Below are positions 24,805 to 33,749 of a stretch of DNA of 64,000 nt, piece by piece. Numbering within the stretch: the stretch's first letter is position 1; every line of letters starts with the position of its first letter. The position numbers were made by a program, and so were the translations under genes. The stretch spans positions 3,038,001 through 3,102,000 of the forward strand of contig NZ_CP126740.1 of NCBI RefSeq assembly GCF_030246925.1, written 5' to 3'. This DNA comes from Microbacterium sp. zg-Y625 (GTDB lineage Bacteria; Actinomycetota; Actinomycetes; Actinomycetales; Microbacteriaceae). The notes under the pieces are model-generated. The model had not been told where the DNA came from. It saw nothing but the letters and a program-made list of their open reading frames with translations, and made no database searches.

Positions 24805-25374
24805 TCAGACCGCTACGGGCACCGGGGCGTAGCGCTCGATGAGGGCCATGAACGCCTGCAGGTACGCGGCGAGGAACGCCGCCGTCTCGTCGTTGGTGAC
24901 CTCGCCGTTGTCGGTGAACAAGCCCGGCACGGACTGCACGTAGCCCTCCGGCTGACCGAGCGTCGGCGCGTTGAAGTGGCTGAGGATCGCCTTCAGGTGC
25001 TGCTGCGCGGCTGCGGTGGCGATGCCGCCGCCCGAGGTGCCGATGACGGCGGTGGGCTTGCCGTCGAACGAGCCCTGACCGTAGGGACGGGCCGCCCAGT
25101 CCAGCGCGTTCTTCAGCACGCCGGGGATCGAACGGCTGTACTCGGGGGTGACGATGATCACGCCGTCGACGCGGTCGATGGCGTCCTTGAACTCGCGCGC
25201 CGCCGGCGGCATGTCGTTCTCGATGTCAACGGAGAAGAACGGCAGGTCGGCGATCGGGATCTCCACGAGCGTGGCGCCCTCGGGCGCCAGACGCTCCAGC
25301 GCGGTGGCGAGGCGGCGGTTGATCGACGTCGACGAGAGGCTGCCGACGATGTAGCCGATGGTGCGATCGGTCAT
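24805..25374 (-). CDS. NADPH-dependent FMN reductase family protein
   Basis: A 189-residue flavodoxin-like reductase. The N-terminal phosphate-binding loop GSLSSTSINRRLATAL and the central VTPEYSRSIPGVLKNALDW (flavin contact) are diagnostic of the SsuE/azoreductase-like NADPH:FMN reductase family, and GTSGGGIATAAAQQHL follows. It probably reduces FMN or quinones with NADPH. ATG 25374 is preceded by AGGAGA at 6 nt. It is a single gene, divergent from the ABC exporter. Confidence 0.9.
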   Translation of the reverse strand: MTDRTIGYIVGSLSSTSINRRLATALERLAPEGATLVEIPIADLPFFSVDIENDMPPAAREFKDAIDRVDGVIIVTPEYSRSIPGVLKNALDWAARPYGQGSFDGKPTAVIGTSGGGIATAAAQQHLKAILSHFNAPTLGQPEGYVQSVPGLFTDNGEVTNDETAAFLAAYLQAFMALIERYAPVPVAV

Positions 25375-25607
25375 GGGATGTCTCCTGAGTCTTCTCCGTG
25401 GTCGCCGCATGTCCGCGACCCTCGCACAGACCAACCGGGGCCCCGCCATATCTATTCCGACGCATACATCTCTGCCCAGCCCGGGCCGCCTCCTCCCCCG
25501 CAGGGGGGAGACCCCGGCCCGCGTCCACACCGCAGAACCCACCCGTGGGGGGAGGTCGCCGATCGACAGGATGCGTAGCGTCGAGGTATCGACTGAGGAG
25601 GAGCTTC

Positions 25608-26492
25608 ATGCTCGAACTGACCGGGATCACCAAGAGCTACGGCGGACGCCGTGTGCTCGACGACGTCGGGTTCACCGTCGCCCCCGGGCGGCTGACCGGC
25701 TTCGTCGGCGGCAACGGCGCCGGCAAGACCACGACGATGCGCATCATCCTGGGCGTACTGGCGAAGGATGCCGGCACGGTCACCCTCAACGGTACGCCCG
25801 TCACTGCGGCCGACCGCCGTCGCTTCGGCTACATGCCCGAGGAGCGCGGCCTCTACCCGAAGATGAAGGTGCTCGAGCACATCGTCTACCTCGCCCGTCT
25901 GCACGGGTTCTCGAAGGCGGATGCCACGACCCGCGCGACCGCCCTGCTCGAGGAGCTGGGCCTCGGCGAGCGCCTGAACGACAACGTCGAGACCCTGTCG
26001 CTCGGCAACCAGCAGCGCGCGCAGATCGCCGCCGCCCTCGTGCACGACCCGCAGGTGCTGATCCTCGACGAGCCGTTCTCGGGCCTGGACCCCCTCGCCG
26101 TCGACGTCGTCGCCAGCGTGCTGCAGGCCCGCGCCGCCCAGGGCGCCGCGGTGCTGTTCTCCTCGCACCAGCTCGACGTGGTCGAGCGCCTCTGCGACGA
26201 CCTCGTGATCATCGCCGGCGGCACGATCCGCGCTGCGGGCTCTCGCGACGACCTGCGCGCCGCGCACTCCACCCGCCGGTTCGAGCTGGTCTCCGCCGGC
26301 GACGCGGGATGGCTGCGCGACGAGCCCGGCATCACGGTGCTGGAGTTCGACGGCGGTTACGCCCTCTTCGACGCCGATTCCGACGACACCGTGCAGACGG
26401 TGCTGCGCCGCGCGGTCGCCGCCGGCGACGTGGCCAGCTTCGCCCCGCGGCATCCGTCCCTCGCCCAGATCTTCAAGGAGGTCATCCAGTGA
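25608..26492 (+). CDS. ABC transporter ATP-binding protein (NatA-like)
   Basis: A 294-residue ATPase. Walker A is GGNGAGKTTTMR near residue 34, the Q-loop region is FGYMPEERGLY, the signature is the variant LSLGNQQRAQ (the LSxGNxQ form of NatA-type exporters), Walker B is VLILDEPFSGLD, and the switch His is in SSHQLD. A C-terminal extension of about 80 residues is typical. With the next gene it forms an export pump of the Na+/drug type. GAGGAGGAG lies just before the ATG, and a TAGCGT -10 is near 25574. Confidence 0.93.
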   Translation: MLELTGITKSYGGRRVLDDVGFTVAPGRLTGFVGGNGAGKTTTMRIILGVLAKDAGTVTLNGTPVTAADRRRFGYMPEERGLYPKMKVLEHIVYLARLHGFSKADATTRATALLEELGLGERLNDNVETLSLGNQQRAQIAAALVHDPQVLILDEPFSGLDPLAVDVVASVLQARAAQGAAVLFSSHQLDVVERLCDDLVIIAGGTIRAAGSRDDLRAAHSTRRFELVSAGDAGWLRDEPGITVLEFDGGYALFDADSDDTVQTVLRRAVAAGDVASFAPRHPSLAQIFKEVIQ

Positions 26493-27583
26493 ACACCGCC
26501 CCCTCCTTCGTCCAGAGCACCTGGCTCGTCGCCGAGCGCGAGATCGGATCGAAGCTGCGCAGCAAGGCGTTTCTGATCTCCACCGGCATCCTGTTCGTCA
26601 TCGCCCTCGCCGGCGTGCTGTGGGGCGGGTTCACCGCTCAGCAGGACAGCCGCACTCCCGTGGCCGTGACCGGCGAGACCGCGCAGATCGTCGCGCCCCT
26701 GGACGGCATGCTCGACATCACCGAAGTGGGCTCGGCGGACAAGGCCCGCGAGCTCGTCCGCGACGGCGAGGTCGACGCGGCCCTCATCCCCGGCGGCGAG
26801 GGTGGATTCGACTTCACGGTCGTCGGAGACGACGCCGTGCCCTCCACTCTGATGTCGGCCCTGAGCGTGTCGCCGCCGGTGGAGCTGCTGCAGACCGAGC
26901 CCGCCGACGACGACGGCCTGATGCGCTACATCATCTCGCTCCTCTTCGGAGCGGTGTTCCTCATGGCCGCGACCACCTTCGGCTCGACCATCTCGCAGAG
27001 CGTGGTGGAGGAGAAGGCGACGCGCGTCGTGGAGCTGCTGATCTCGGCCGTCCCCACCCGGGCGCTGCTGGCGGGCAAGGTGATCGGCAACACGGTGCTC
27101 GCGATGGGGCAGATCATCGGCCTGGCCGCCGTCGCGGTGATCGGACTCACGGTCACGGGACAGGCCGAGCTGCTGTCGGGCCTGGGCGCACCGCTGGTGT
27201 GGTTCGCGGTGTTCTTCCTCTTCGGCTTCGTCCTGCTGGCGTCGCTGTTCGCCGCGGCTGCCGCGATGGTCTCCCGCCAGGAGGACATCGGCTCGACCAC
27301 CACGCCGCTGACCCTGCTCGTCATGGTGCCGTACTTCGTGGCGATCTTCTTCAACGACAACCCCACCGTCATGACGATCATGTCGTACGTGCCGTTCTCG
27401 GCCCCGGTCGGGATGCCGGTGCGCATCTTCTTCGGCGACGCGCAGTGGTGGGAGCCCCTCGTCTCGCTGGCGATCCTGCTCGTCACGTGCGTCGGCGCGA
27501 TCTGGGTGGGCGCGAAGATCTACGAGAACTCGATCCTGCGGATGGGCGCCCGCGTGCACCTCAAGGAGGCGCTGAAGGGCTGA
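26489..27583 (+). CDS. ABC-2 type permease (NatB-like)
   Basis: A 364-residue membrane partner of the preceding ATPase. The first helix (FLISTGILFVIALAGVLWGG) is followed by an external domain of about 120 residues (residues 50-170), then five more helices starting ISLLFGAVFLMAATTFGS. The EEKATRVVELLISAV segment after helix 2 is the conserved coupling region of NatB/YhaP-type permeases. It should export ions or small toxic molecules. The GTG start overlaps the ATPase stop (GTGA). A strong hairpin lies just downstream. Confidence 0.92.
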   Translation: MNTAPSFVQSTWLVAEREIGSKLRSKAFLISTGILFVIALAGVLWGGFTAQQDSRTPVAVTGETAQIVAPLDGMLDITEVGSADKARELVRDGEVDAALIPGGEGGFDFTVVGDDAVPSTLMSALSVSPPVELLQTEPADDDGLMRYIISLLFGAVFLMAATTFGSTISQSVVEEKATRVVELLISAVPTRALLAGKVIGNTVLAMGQIIGLAAVAVIGLTVTGQAELLSGLGAPLVWFAVFFLFGFVLLASLFAAAAAMVSRQEDIGSTTTPLTLLVMVPYFVAIFFNDNPTVMTIMSYVPFSAPVGMPVRIFFGDAQWWEPLVSLAILLVTCVGAIWVGAKIYENSILRMGARVHLKEALKG

Positions 27584-27610
27584 CACCCTCGGCCCGTTCC
27601 GAAGCGGAAG

Positions 27611-27653
27611 CGGATGCCGCGATCTCGGCCGACCGGCCGGGTCGCGGCATCCG
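27611..27653 (+). terminator. Intrinsic terminator of the ABC exporter operon
   Basis: Perfect 12-bp arms CGGATGCCGCGA and TCGCGGCATCCG enclose a 19-nt loop with an inner GGCC-GACC-GGCC hairpin, followed by TCGTTTC. It starts 28 bp after the permease stop. Confidence 0.85.
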
Positions 27654-27762
27654 TCGTTTCAGGCGCCTGCTTTCGTTGCACAGCCCGCAGAGGCGGCGCA
27701 ACCCACTCGCTCCGCGATGGCCCCGCGATACGGTGAGGGAACCTGGTGAGAGGCGGTTGCGC

Positions 27763-29886
27763 ATGCGTGCGTGGATTCAAAGGTCGGCAGCGATCGCGGT
27801 GGTGACGCTGGGTCTCGGCATGGTGGCTCCTCCGGCCTCGGCTTCCCCCGAGCCGATGCTCTCCGCCATGCCGATGCCGACGACAGTCTCGGACGACGGC
27901 ATCCCCGGCCCCACGCAGACCTCGGAACCCACGCCGACGCCCGACGCGACAGAGCAGCCCACGGCCCCGGAACCCGAGACGACGACTCCTGCCCCGGCGC
28001 CCGCGCCGACGACTCCCGCCCCGGCGCCCGAGCCGCACGGCGACGAGACGCCGACTCCCGACGAGCACACCGACCCCGAGGATCACACCTCGCACGGGCC
28101 GACCATGCCGCTGACCGTCGAGCCGTGGGACGAGCCGCTGCCGATGCCGCAGCAGAACCTCATGCGGGCGATGGCGGTGCCCGAGTGGCACCTGCCGTTC
28201 GAAGGCGGTGTCCGCTGGTCGGCCGGTGGGCCGCACCGCGACAGCGACGGCGCCGCATGGGGCGCCGTGGACTTCTCCCCCGGCTCCAGCGCGAACAAGC
28301 GCGTCGTGTCCATCGCCGACGGACGCGTCTACCGTGTCACCTGCCCCGCCGGGTGGTTCCTGGGCGTCGACCACGGCGGCGGCTGGCGCTCGGAGTACTA
28401 CCACCTCGCGAATGCCCAGGAACACCTCATCGGCCAGTGGGTCCCGGTCGGCACGTACCTCGGCGAGGCGGCGTCCACCCTCCCCTGCGGCGGGTCCTCG
28501 ACCGGGCCTCACGTGCACCTGTCGATCCTCTTCGGCGACCCGCCCCAGCCCGGCGCCGGCGTTCAGCGCCCCTACTACCCCGTGGACGGCATGCGCTTCG
28601 GAAACTACCGGGTGCGTAACGGCTCTGCCACCTACCAGGGCCGCTGGGAGGACCTGTCAGGACGGACCGTCATCAACAACTACGGATGCTGCCTGACCTC
28701 GACCACGCCTGCGCCCGCGCGCTTCACTTCGACACCGGTACCGACGATCGGCGGATCCTCGGGTGTGGGCGGGGTGCTGACGGCATCCGCCGGCACCTGG
28801 CAGCCGGCCGCGACGCTGCAATACCAGTGGCGACGCGATGGCGCCTCCATTCCGGGGGCCACGGGGCAGAGCTACCAGGTGACGAAGGACGACCGCGGGG
28901 CGAACATCACGGTGGCCGTGACGGGAACCCGTGCCGGCCACTGGCCTGCGACCGTCAGCAGCGGCTGGATCACAATCCCCACGCCCGTCGTGCGCCAGGC
29001 GGGTGCGTCACGCTACGAGACGTCCGCCGCCGTCTCCGCCGCCACGTACGCCCCCGGCATCGACATCGTCTACCTCGCGAGCGGCCAGGTGTTCCCCGAC
29101 GCCCTCTCGGCCGCGGCCGCCGCCGGAGCGTCCGGCGCTCCGGTGCTGCTCACCGAGCCCCACGACATCCCGGCCGCGATCGCCGCAGAGCTGCAGCGGC
29201 TGAAGCCGAAGCAGATCGTGATCGTGGGTGGCACCGCGGCGATCCACGACACCGTGGCCGAGAGGGCGGCCGCGCTCACCGCTGGGCCCGTCGTCCGACT
29301 CGACGGGGAAACGCGCTTCCACACATCGGCGATGGTCTCATCGTCGACATTCGCGGCCGGCACCACCGACGCCTACATCGCCGCAGGCGGCGACTTTGCC
29401 GACGCCCTGAGCGCCGCGGCCGCCGCGGGCGCCGCCGACGCCCCCGTGCTCTTGACCGGGCGCTCAGAGCTGCCCGAGGTGGTGGCCGAAGAACTCGCGC
29501 GGCTCGCCCCGCAGCGAATCGTCATCGTGGGAGGCCCCGCCGCCGTGGACGACAGCGTCCGCGCTGAACTCGCGGCGTACGCCGACGAGGTGGTGCGCCT
29601 GGCCGGCGACGACCGTTTCGCGACCGCTGAAGCCGTCGCCGCGGCGACTGCCACACCGGGCGGGACGATCTATCTCGCCAGCGGGCTGGACTTCGCCGAC
29701 GCGCTGTCCGCCGCAGCGGTCGCGGGCGCATCCGCGAGCCCCGTCCTCCTCGTGCGTCCCGACTACCTCCCCGCGCCGACGGCCGCCGCCATCACCCGGC
29801 TCCAGCCCCCGCGCATCATCGTCGTGGGCGGCACGGCGGCCGTCCCCCGCGCCGTGGAACGAGCTGCTGCAGCACTCGCACCCTGA
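27763..29886 (+). CDS. Secreted M23 (LytM) domain protein with Ig-like domain and three cell-wall-binding type 2 repeats
   Basis: A 707-residue exported protein. A signal peptide (cleavage after ASA-27) and a Pro/Thr/Glu-rich linker (about 45-120) precede a LytM domain with ligands His158, Asp170 and the HVH pair His250/His252, so the zinc site looks complete. An Ig-like segment (TASAGTWQPAATLQYQW) follows near 345, then three cell-wall-binding type 2 units from about 405 (each with ALSAAAAAG and IVIVGG). It should cut or bind peptidoglycan outside the cell while held on secondary wall polymers. GGTGAGAGG precedes the ATG. Single-gene unit. Confidence 0.9.
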   Translation: MRAWIQRSAAIAVVTLGLGMVAPPASASPEPMLSAMPMPTTVSDDGIPGPTQTSEPTPTPDATEQPTAPEPETTTPAPAPAPTTPAPAPEPHGDETPTPDEHTDPEDHTSHGPTMPLTVEPWDEPLPMPQQNLMRAMAVPEWHLPFEGGVRWSAGGPHRDSDGAAWGAVDFSPGSSANKRVVSIADGRVYRVTCPAGWFLGVDHGGGWRSEYYHLANAQEHLIGQWVPVGTYLGEAASTLPCGGSSTGPHVHLSILFGDPPQPGAGVQRPYYPVDGMRFGNYRVRNGSATYQGRWEDLSGRTVINNYGCCLTSTTPAPARFTSTPVPTIGGSSGVGGVLTASAGTWQPAATLQYQWRRDGASIPGATGQSYQVTKDDRGANITVAVTGTRAGHWPATVSSGWITIPTPVVRQAGASRYETSAAVSAATYAPGIDIVYLASGQVFPDALSAAAAAGASGAPVLLTEPHDIPAAIAAELQRLKPKQIVIVGGTAAIHDTVAERAAALTAGPVVRLDGETRFHTSAMVSSSTFAAGTTDAYIAAGGDFADALSAAAAAGAADAPVLLTGRSELPEVVAEELARLAPQRIVIVGGPAAVDDSVRAELAAYADEVVRLAGDDRFATAEAVAAATATPGGTIYLASGLDFADALSAAAVAGASASPVLLVRPDYLPAPTAAAITRLQPPRIIVVGGTAAVPRAVERAAAALAP

Positions 29887-29897
29887 CGTCCCCGCGG

Positions 29898-29933
29898 TGC
29901 CGCGATCCCGGCCGGACGGTCGACGTCGCGGCA
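29898..29933. terminator. Hairpin between the M23 gene and a convergent VOC gene
   Basis: TGCCGCGA (29898-29905) pairs with TCGCGGCA (29926-29933); the loop is 20 nt and GC-rich. It lies in the 56-bp convergent gap and may serve both genes. Confidence 0.6.
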
Positions 29934-29942
29934 TCCGTGGCG

Positions 29943-30326
29943 TCACACGTCCTGCAGCACGCTCAGCACGTTGCCGGCGGGATCGCGGAACCACGCGATC
30001 GCCGGCCCGCCGTTGCCCCGCGAGATGCCCCGCTCGTCGGTGCCGAAGTCGGGATCGGTGTAGATCTTCGTCTCGACGCCGCGGGAGCGGAGGTCGTCGA
30101 CCGCGGCATCCACGTCGTCGACGACGAAGTTCAGCACCGTGAAGTCCGCCGGCCGGTGGTCCTGCTTCGGGTAGGCGATGGCACGCGCTCCGCCGGCGAG
30201 GTTCAGCTGCACGATCCCCATGGCCGTGATCTCGGCGTCGAGGCCGAGGGTGTCGCGGTAGAAGGTCAGCGCGGCGTCGATGTCATCGACCGAGAAGCTG
30301 CTGAAGGTGCGCACGTCGGCGAGCAT
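29943..30326 (-). CDS. VOC family protein (glyoxalase/bleomycin-resistance fold)
   Basis: A 127-residue one-unit VOC protein. It starts MLADVRTFSSFSVDDIDAAL, with FYRDTLGLDA, and ends with FRDPAGNVLSVLQDV, the usual last strand. The usual first metal His is Ser-Phe and the last ligand Glu is Ser, so it may not be a metal enzyme. Its role is unknown; relatives bind small hydrophobic ligands. It is followed on the same strand by an RraA-like gene 60 bp upstream of it, probably a separate unit. Confidence 0.8.
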   Translation of the reverse strand: MLADVRTFSSFSVDDIDAALTFYRDTLGLDAEITAMGIVQLNLAGGARAIAYPKQDHRPADFTVLNFVVDDVDAAVDDLRSRGVETKIYTDPDFGTDERGISRGNGGPAIAWFRDPAGNVLSVLQDV

Positions 30327-30386
30327 GGGTCCCCCTGTCGTGTGATGCCGACAGCATGCTCCCGCTGCGCGCGGATGTCGAGAGCC

Positions 30387-30854
30387 TCAGCGCTCCACGA
30401 GCACGCCGTCGGCGTCGGCCCAGACGTGCTTTCCGGTGGCGAAGACGATGCCGGCGATGGTCACGTGCACGTCGATCTCGCCGACGCCCGCCTTGGCGCT
30501 CGTGCGGGGGTTCGACCCGAGGGCTTTGATGCCGATGGGAAGTGCGGCGAGCGCCTCGCGGTCGCGCACTGCACCGTGCACGATGAGGCCCGCCCAGCCG
30601 TTCTCGACGGCGGATGCCGCGATGCGGTCGCCCACGAGCGCCGACTCGAGGGAGCCGGCTCCGTCGATCACGAGCACGGCGCCGTCGCCGGGGGTCGCGA
30701 GCGTCTGCTTCACGAGCGCGTTGTCGCGGTGGCACCGGATGGTGCGAACCGGGCCGTCGAACGCGGTATGGCCGCCGAAGTCGTGGAATTGGAGGGCGAC
30801 GGAGTCGAGTTCGTCGCCGCGCTGGTCGTAGAGGTCTGCGGTCGCGATGGTCAT
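30387..30854 (-). CDS. rraA: RraA-family protein (ribonuclease E activity regulator / HMG aldolase-like)
   Basis: A 155-residue protein of the RraA fold, trimeric in known members. The conserved stretch DGAGSLESALVGDRIAASA and the NGWAGLIVHGAVRD segment contain the Gly-Asp and Arg-Asp signatures shared by RraA and 4-hydroxy-4-methyl-2-oxoglutarate aldolases. It could bind RNase E-type proteins or be an aldolase/oxaloacetate decarboxylase; length and context fit the RraA branch. I chose start 30854, 7 nt after TACGGT. Array 6 begins 26 bp upstream of the start. Confidence 0.85.
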   Translation of the reverse strand: MTIATADLYDQRGDELDSVALQFHDFGGHTAFDGPVRTIRCHRDNALVKQTLATPGDGAVLVIDGAGSLESALVGDRIAASAVENGWAGLIVHGAVRDREALAALPIGIKALGSNPRTSAKAGVGEIDVHVTIAGIVFATGKHVWADADGVLVER

Positions 30855-30879
30855 GCCCGTCACCGTAGCGCCTGCGCGC

Positions 30880-30973
30880 CGAGTGAGTATTCGCGGTGCC
30901 GAGTGAGTATTCGCGGTGCCGAGTGAGTATTCGCGGTGCCGAGTGAGTATTCGCGGTGCCGAGTGAGTATTCG
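30880..30973 (+). repeat. GAGTGAG repeat array 6 (5 copies)
   Basis: Five plus-oriented, identical cores at 30880, 30900, 30920, 30940 and 30960, all with linker CGGTGC: the most homogeneous array in the window. Divergent gap between rraA and the nitroreductase gene, next to the rraA promoter. Confidence 0.95.
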
Positions 30974-31085
30974 CGGGGCGACCGCCAGGGGCCCGCGTCT
31001 GAACCGGTTCCGCGGGCCGCTTATCGTTGAAGGGAGAGGGCCGACGGCGTCCCTGACGTAACCCGAGACCCCCTGGAACCATCAC

Positions 31086-31667
31086 ATGACCGACACGCTC
31101 GACCGCACCGCCATCACCGAGGTCCCCATCCTCGACGTCCTCGCCGCCCGCTGGAGCACGCGCGTCTTCGACGCCGAGGCCCCCATCGACGAAGCCGCCC
31201 TCGCCAGCGCGCTCGAAGCCGCACGCTGGGCGCCGTCGGCCAACAACTCGCAGCCCTGGCGGTTCATCGTCGCGCGGCGGGGCACCCCCGAGCACGCCGC
31301 AATCCTGGAGACGCTGATGGGCTTCAACCAGGCATGGGCCGGCGCGGCATCCGCACTGGTGGTCTTCGCCGCCGTCACCAGCCACGACGGCACGCCTCTC
31401 GCCTGGGGCGCCTACGACACGGGCCAGGCAGCCGCGCACTTCACGGTGCAGGCCCATGCCGCGGGCCTGCACACGCATCAGATGGGCGGATTCGACCGCG
31501 ATGCACTGGCCGCGGCATTCGACCTCGGCTCGGACCTCGCTCCGGTCACCGTCATGGCCGTCGGCACGCTCGGCGACATCGCGTCGGCTCCCGAGCCACT
31601 GCGCGAGCGGGAGAACGCCCCACGCGTGCGCCTGCCGCTGGCGGACTTGCTGGCTGCCGACGCCTGA
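31086..31667 (+). CDS. Nitroreductase family protein
   Basis: A 193-residue FMN-dependent nitroreductase. The N-terminal FMN-phosphate motif is RWSTRVFDAEAPI, with WAPSANNSQPWRFIVARRG near residue 45 (both diagnostic), and the C-terminal part has MAVGTLGDI before LREREN. Such enzymes reduce nitro groups, quinones or flavins with NAD(P)H. A TATCGT box at about 31022 is a candidate -10, leaving a 5' leader of about 50 nt. It is separated from the PKS cluster by array 7 and is probably not part of it. Confidence 0.9.
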   Translation: MTDTLDRTAITEVPILDVLAARWSTRVFDAEAPIDEAALASALEAARWAPSANNSQPWRFIVARRGTPEHAAILETLMGFNQAWAGAASALVVFAAVTSHDGTPLAWGAYDTGQAAAHFTVQAHAAGLHTHQMGGFDRDALAAAFDLGSDLAPVTVMAVGTLGDIASAPEPLRERENAPRVRLPLADLLAADA

Positions 31668-31741
31668 GTGCACGCCGCGAGGGGCCGGGGCGCGCGCCTG
31701 GCCCCTCGTATCCGCGTGCCCTCCCACGAACACCGAGAACG

Positions 31742-31795
31742 CGAATACTCACTCGAGCACGCGAATACTCACTCGAGAACGCGAATACTCACTCG
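31742..31795 (-). repeat. GAGTGAG repeat array 7 (3 copies)
   Basis: Three minus-oriented copies at 31742, 31762 and 31782 with linkers AGCACG and AGAACG, between two plus-strand genes (nitroreductase and type III PKS), 117 bp upstream of the PKS start. Confidence 0.93.
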
Positions 31796-31911
31796 AGAGC
31801 GGAGCGCGGGATCCGAGGCACGCCGGCGCCCGAACCGGCGGACACTGTAGACGGCCGACGCCGCAGGCACCAGTGCGGGCCCCCAGGGACCCGGGCTGGT
31901 TATCGTGAACC

Positions 31912-33033
31912 ATGGTCACCAGCGTCCTGTCGATCGGCACTGCGGTCCCGCCGACGCGGCTGGCGCAGCAGGATGTGCGCGATCTCTTCGTCGCCCAGCC
32001 CGGCGCCAGCCGCCTCACCCAGCGCCTGATCGGCGCCGCGTTCGACGCATCCGGCATCGAAAGCCGCCACACGGTGCTGGCCGAGTTCTCGGGCGAGGTC
32101 CCCGAGACCCCCTCCGGCATCCCGGTGATCGACGAAACCGGCCGCATCCTGTCGCCGTCGACCGGCGCGCGCAACGCCGAGTACATCCGGCAGGCCCCTC
32201 CCCTGTTCGCCGCAGCGGCGGATGCCGCGCTCCGCGGCGCCGGCATCACCCCCGACCAGGTGACGCATGTCGTCACCGTCTCGTGCACCGGCGTGTTCGC
32301 GCCCGGGCCGGACTACCGCCTCGTGCGCGACCTCGGCCTGCCGGTCACGGTCGAGCGATACCACCTCGGGTTCGTCGGCTGTGCGGCCGCCCTTCCCGGC
32401 CTGCGCACGGCAGCCCGCATCTGCGCCGGTGATCCGGCGGCGGTCGTGCTGGTCGTCTGCGCCGAGCTGTGCACGCTGCACTTCCGGGTCTCCGACGACC
32501 CGCAGCAGATCGTCTCGTCATCGGTGTTCGCCGACGGCGCCGCTGCCGCGGTCGTCAGCGCCGATCCAGGCCTGCGCGGCGCGCAGTGGCTGGAGCTCGA
32601 ACGGTTCGGCACCGCGGTGACCGACGACGGCGAACACGACATGGCCTGGACCGTCGGCGACGAGGGATTCGAGATGGTCCTGTCCGCAGAAGTCCCCCGC
32701 ATCATCGGACGCGAGATCCGCGGCGTCGTCGCCCGGTTCCTCGGCGACGACGACGTGGATGCCTGGGCGGTGCACCCCGGCGGCCGCAGCGTGCTGGACC
32801 GTGTCGAGTCGGGCTTGGAGCTGCCGGCATCCACCCTGGAGGTGTCGCGGCGCATCCTGCGCGACTACGGCAACATGTCCAGCGCGACCATCCTGTTCAT
32901 CCTTCGCGAGTTCCTCAACGGCACCGGCGACGGCGACACCCCCGACGCCCGACGCATCGCGACCCTCGCGTTCGGCCCCGGGCTCACCGTCGAGTCGGCC
33001 CTCGTCACCCGCGGCACGGCAGAAGTCCCGTGA
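31912..33033 (+). CDS. Type III polyketide synthase (alkylresorcinol-type)
   Basis: A 373-residue chalcone-synthase-fold enzyme. The catalytic triad is readable: Cys157 in HLGFVGCAAALPGL, His288 in AWAVHPGGRS and Asn321 in DYGNMSSATIL. It condenses malonyl units onto an acyl starter, and the downstream genes suggest an alkylresorcinol-like product. A TATCGT box lies 5 nt before the ATG, so the message is probably leaderless. The stop overlaps the methyltransferase start (GTGA). This gene and the next three match the enzyme set of the known alkyl-O-dihydrogeranyl-methoxyhydroquinone (agq) clusters of actinobacteria. Confidence 0.9.
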   Translation: MVTSVLSIGTAVPPTRLAQQDVRDLFVAQPGASRLTQRLIGAAFDASGIESRHTVLAEFSGEVPETPSGIPVIDETGRILSPSTGARNAEYIRQAPPLFAAAADAALRGAGITPDQVTHVVTVSCTGVFAPGPDYRLVRDLGLPVTVERYHLGFVGCAAALPGLRTAARICAGDPAAVVLVVCAELCTLHFRVSDDPQQIVSSSVFADGAAAAVVSADPGLRGAQWLELERFGTAVTDDGEHDMAWTVGDEGFEMVLSAEVPRIIGREIRGVVARFLGDDDVDAWAVHPGGRSVLDRVESGLELPASTLEVSRRILRDYGNMSSATILFILREFLNGTGDGDTPDARRIATLAFGPGLTVESALVTRGTAEVP

Positions 33034-33749
33034 GCCTTCGGCAGCGCGACACGGCCCTGCGGGAACTCATGGACGACCCGCAGTGCGATCCGGGTCGATT
33101 GGATGCCACGCTCCGCCGTTTCGGCACCGTCAACCGGCTCGTCTCGGGCTGGGGCGGGATCTACCGCGCGCATCTGCGCCCGCACCTGGCGGGACTCGGC
33201 CGGCCCGCGCGCGTGCTGGATCTCGGCTGCGGGGGCGGCGACCTCATCGGGCGGCTGGCCGGGCTCGCACGGCGCGACGGCCTGCGCGTGCAGTGGCTGG
33301 GCGTCGACCCCGACACCCGCGCACACGCCGTCGCCCGCGCGAGGGAACGCGACGATGTGCGGTTCCGCTGTACCGATTCGACGGCCCTCCGCGCCGAGGG
33401 AGAGCGCTTCGACGCGGTCGTCTCCAACCACGTGCTGCACCACCTCACTCCCGAAGAACTGGCCGGTTTCGCGGCCGATTCGCTGGCGCTCTCGAGCGGT
33501 CCGGTGCTGCACGCCGACATCGCCCGCGGACGCCTCGCGTACGGTCTCTACGCCGTCGGGATCGCCCCGCTCGCTCCGGGCACGTTCCTTCACACCGACG
33601 GGCTGCGGTCGATCCGCCGCAGCTACCGCCCGGATGAGCTGCAGCGGGCCCTTGAACCCGCGGCCGCGGGTGCGGGTGCGGCGCGCGTCTGGCACGTGGA
33701 CAGCCCGGCTCCCTTCCGCCTGCTCGCCCGCGGATCCGGCCATGCCTGA
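33030..33749 (+). CDS. Class I SAM-dependent methyltransferase
   Basis: A 239-residue methyltransferase. Motif I is RVLDLGCGGGDLIGRLAG near residue 58, then WLGVDPDTRAHAVARA (motif II acidic Asp) and FDAVVSNHVLHHLTPEEL. In the cluster it should O-methylate the resorcinol or hydroquinone made by the PKS and monooxygenase. The GTG start overlaps the PKS stop, and its own stop overlaps the next gene by 8 bp, so the three genes are one translationally coupled operon. Confidence 0.9.
   Translation: MSLRQRDTALRELMDDPQCDPGRLDATLRRFGTVNRLVSGWGGIYRAHLRPHLAGLGRPARVLDLGCGGGDLIGRLAGLARRDGLRVQWLGVDPDTRAHAVARARERDDVRFRCTDSTALRAEGERFDAVVSNHVLHHLTPEELAGFAADSLALSSGPVLHADIARGRLAYGLYAVGIAPLAPGTFLHTDGLRSIRRSYRPDELQRALEPAAAGAGAARVWHVDSPAPFRLLARGSGHA

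Noticed and set aside
25375..25607. A structured 5' element between the FMN reductase and the ABC exporter
   Set aside because: The gap has a short AT-rich patch near 25450 and ordinary promoter-like boxes, but I see no clear palindrome or riboswitch pattern.
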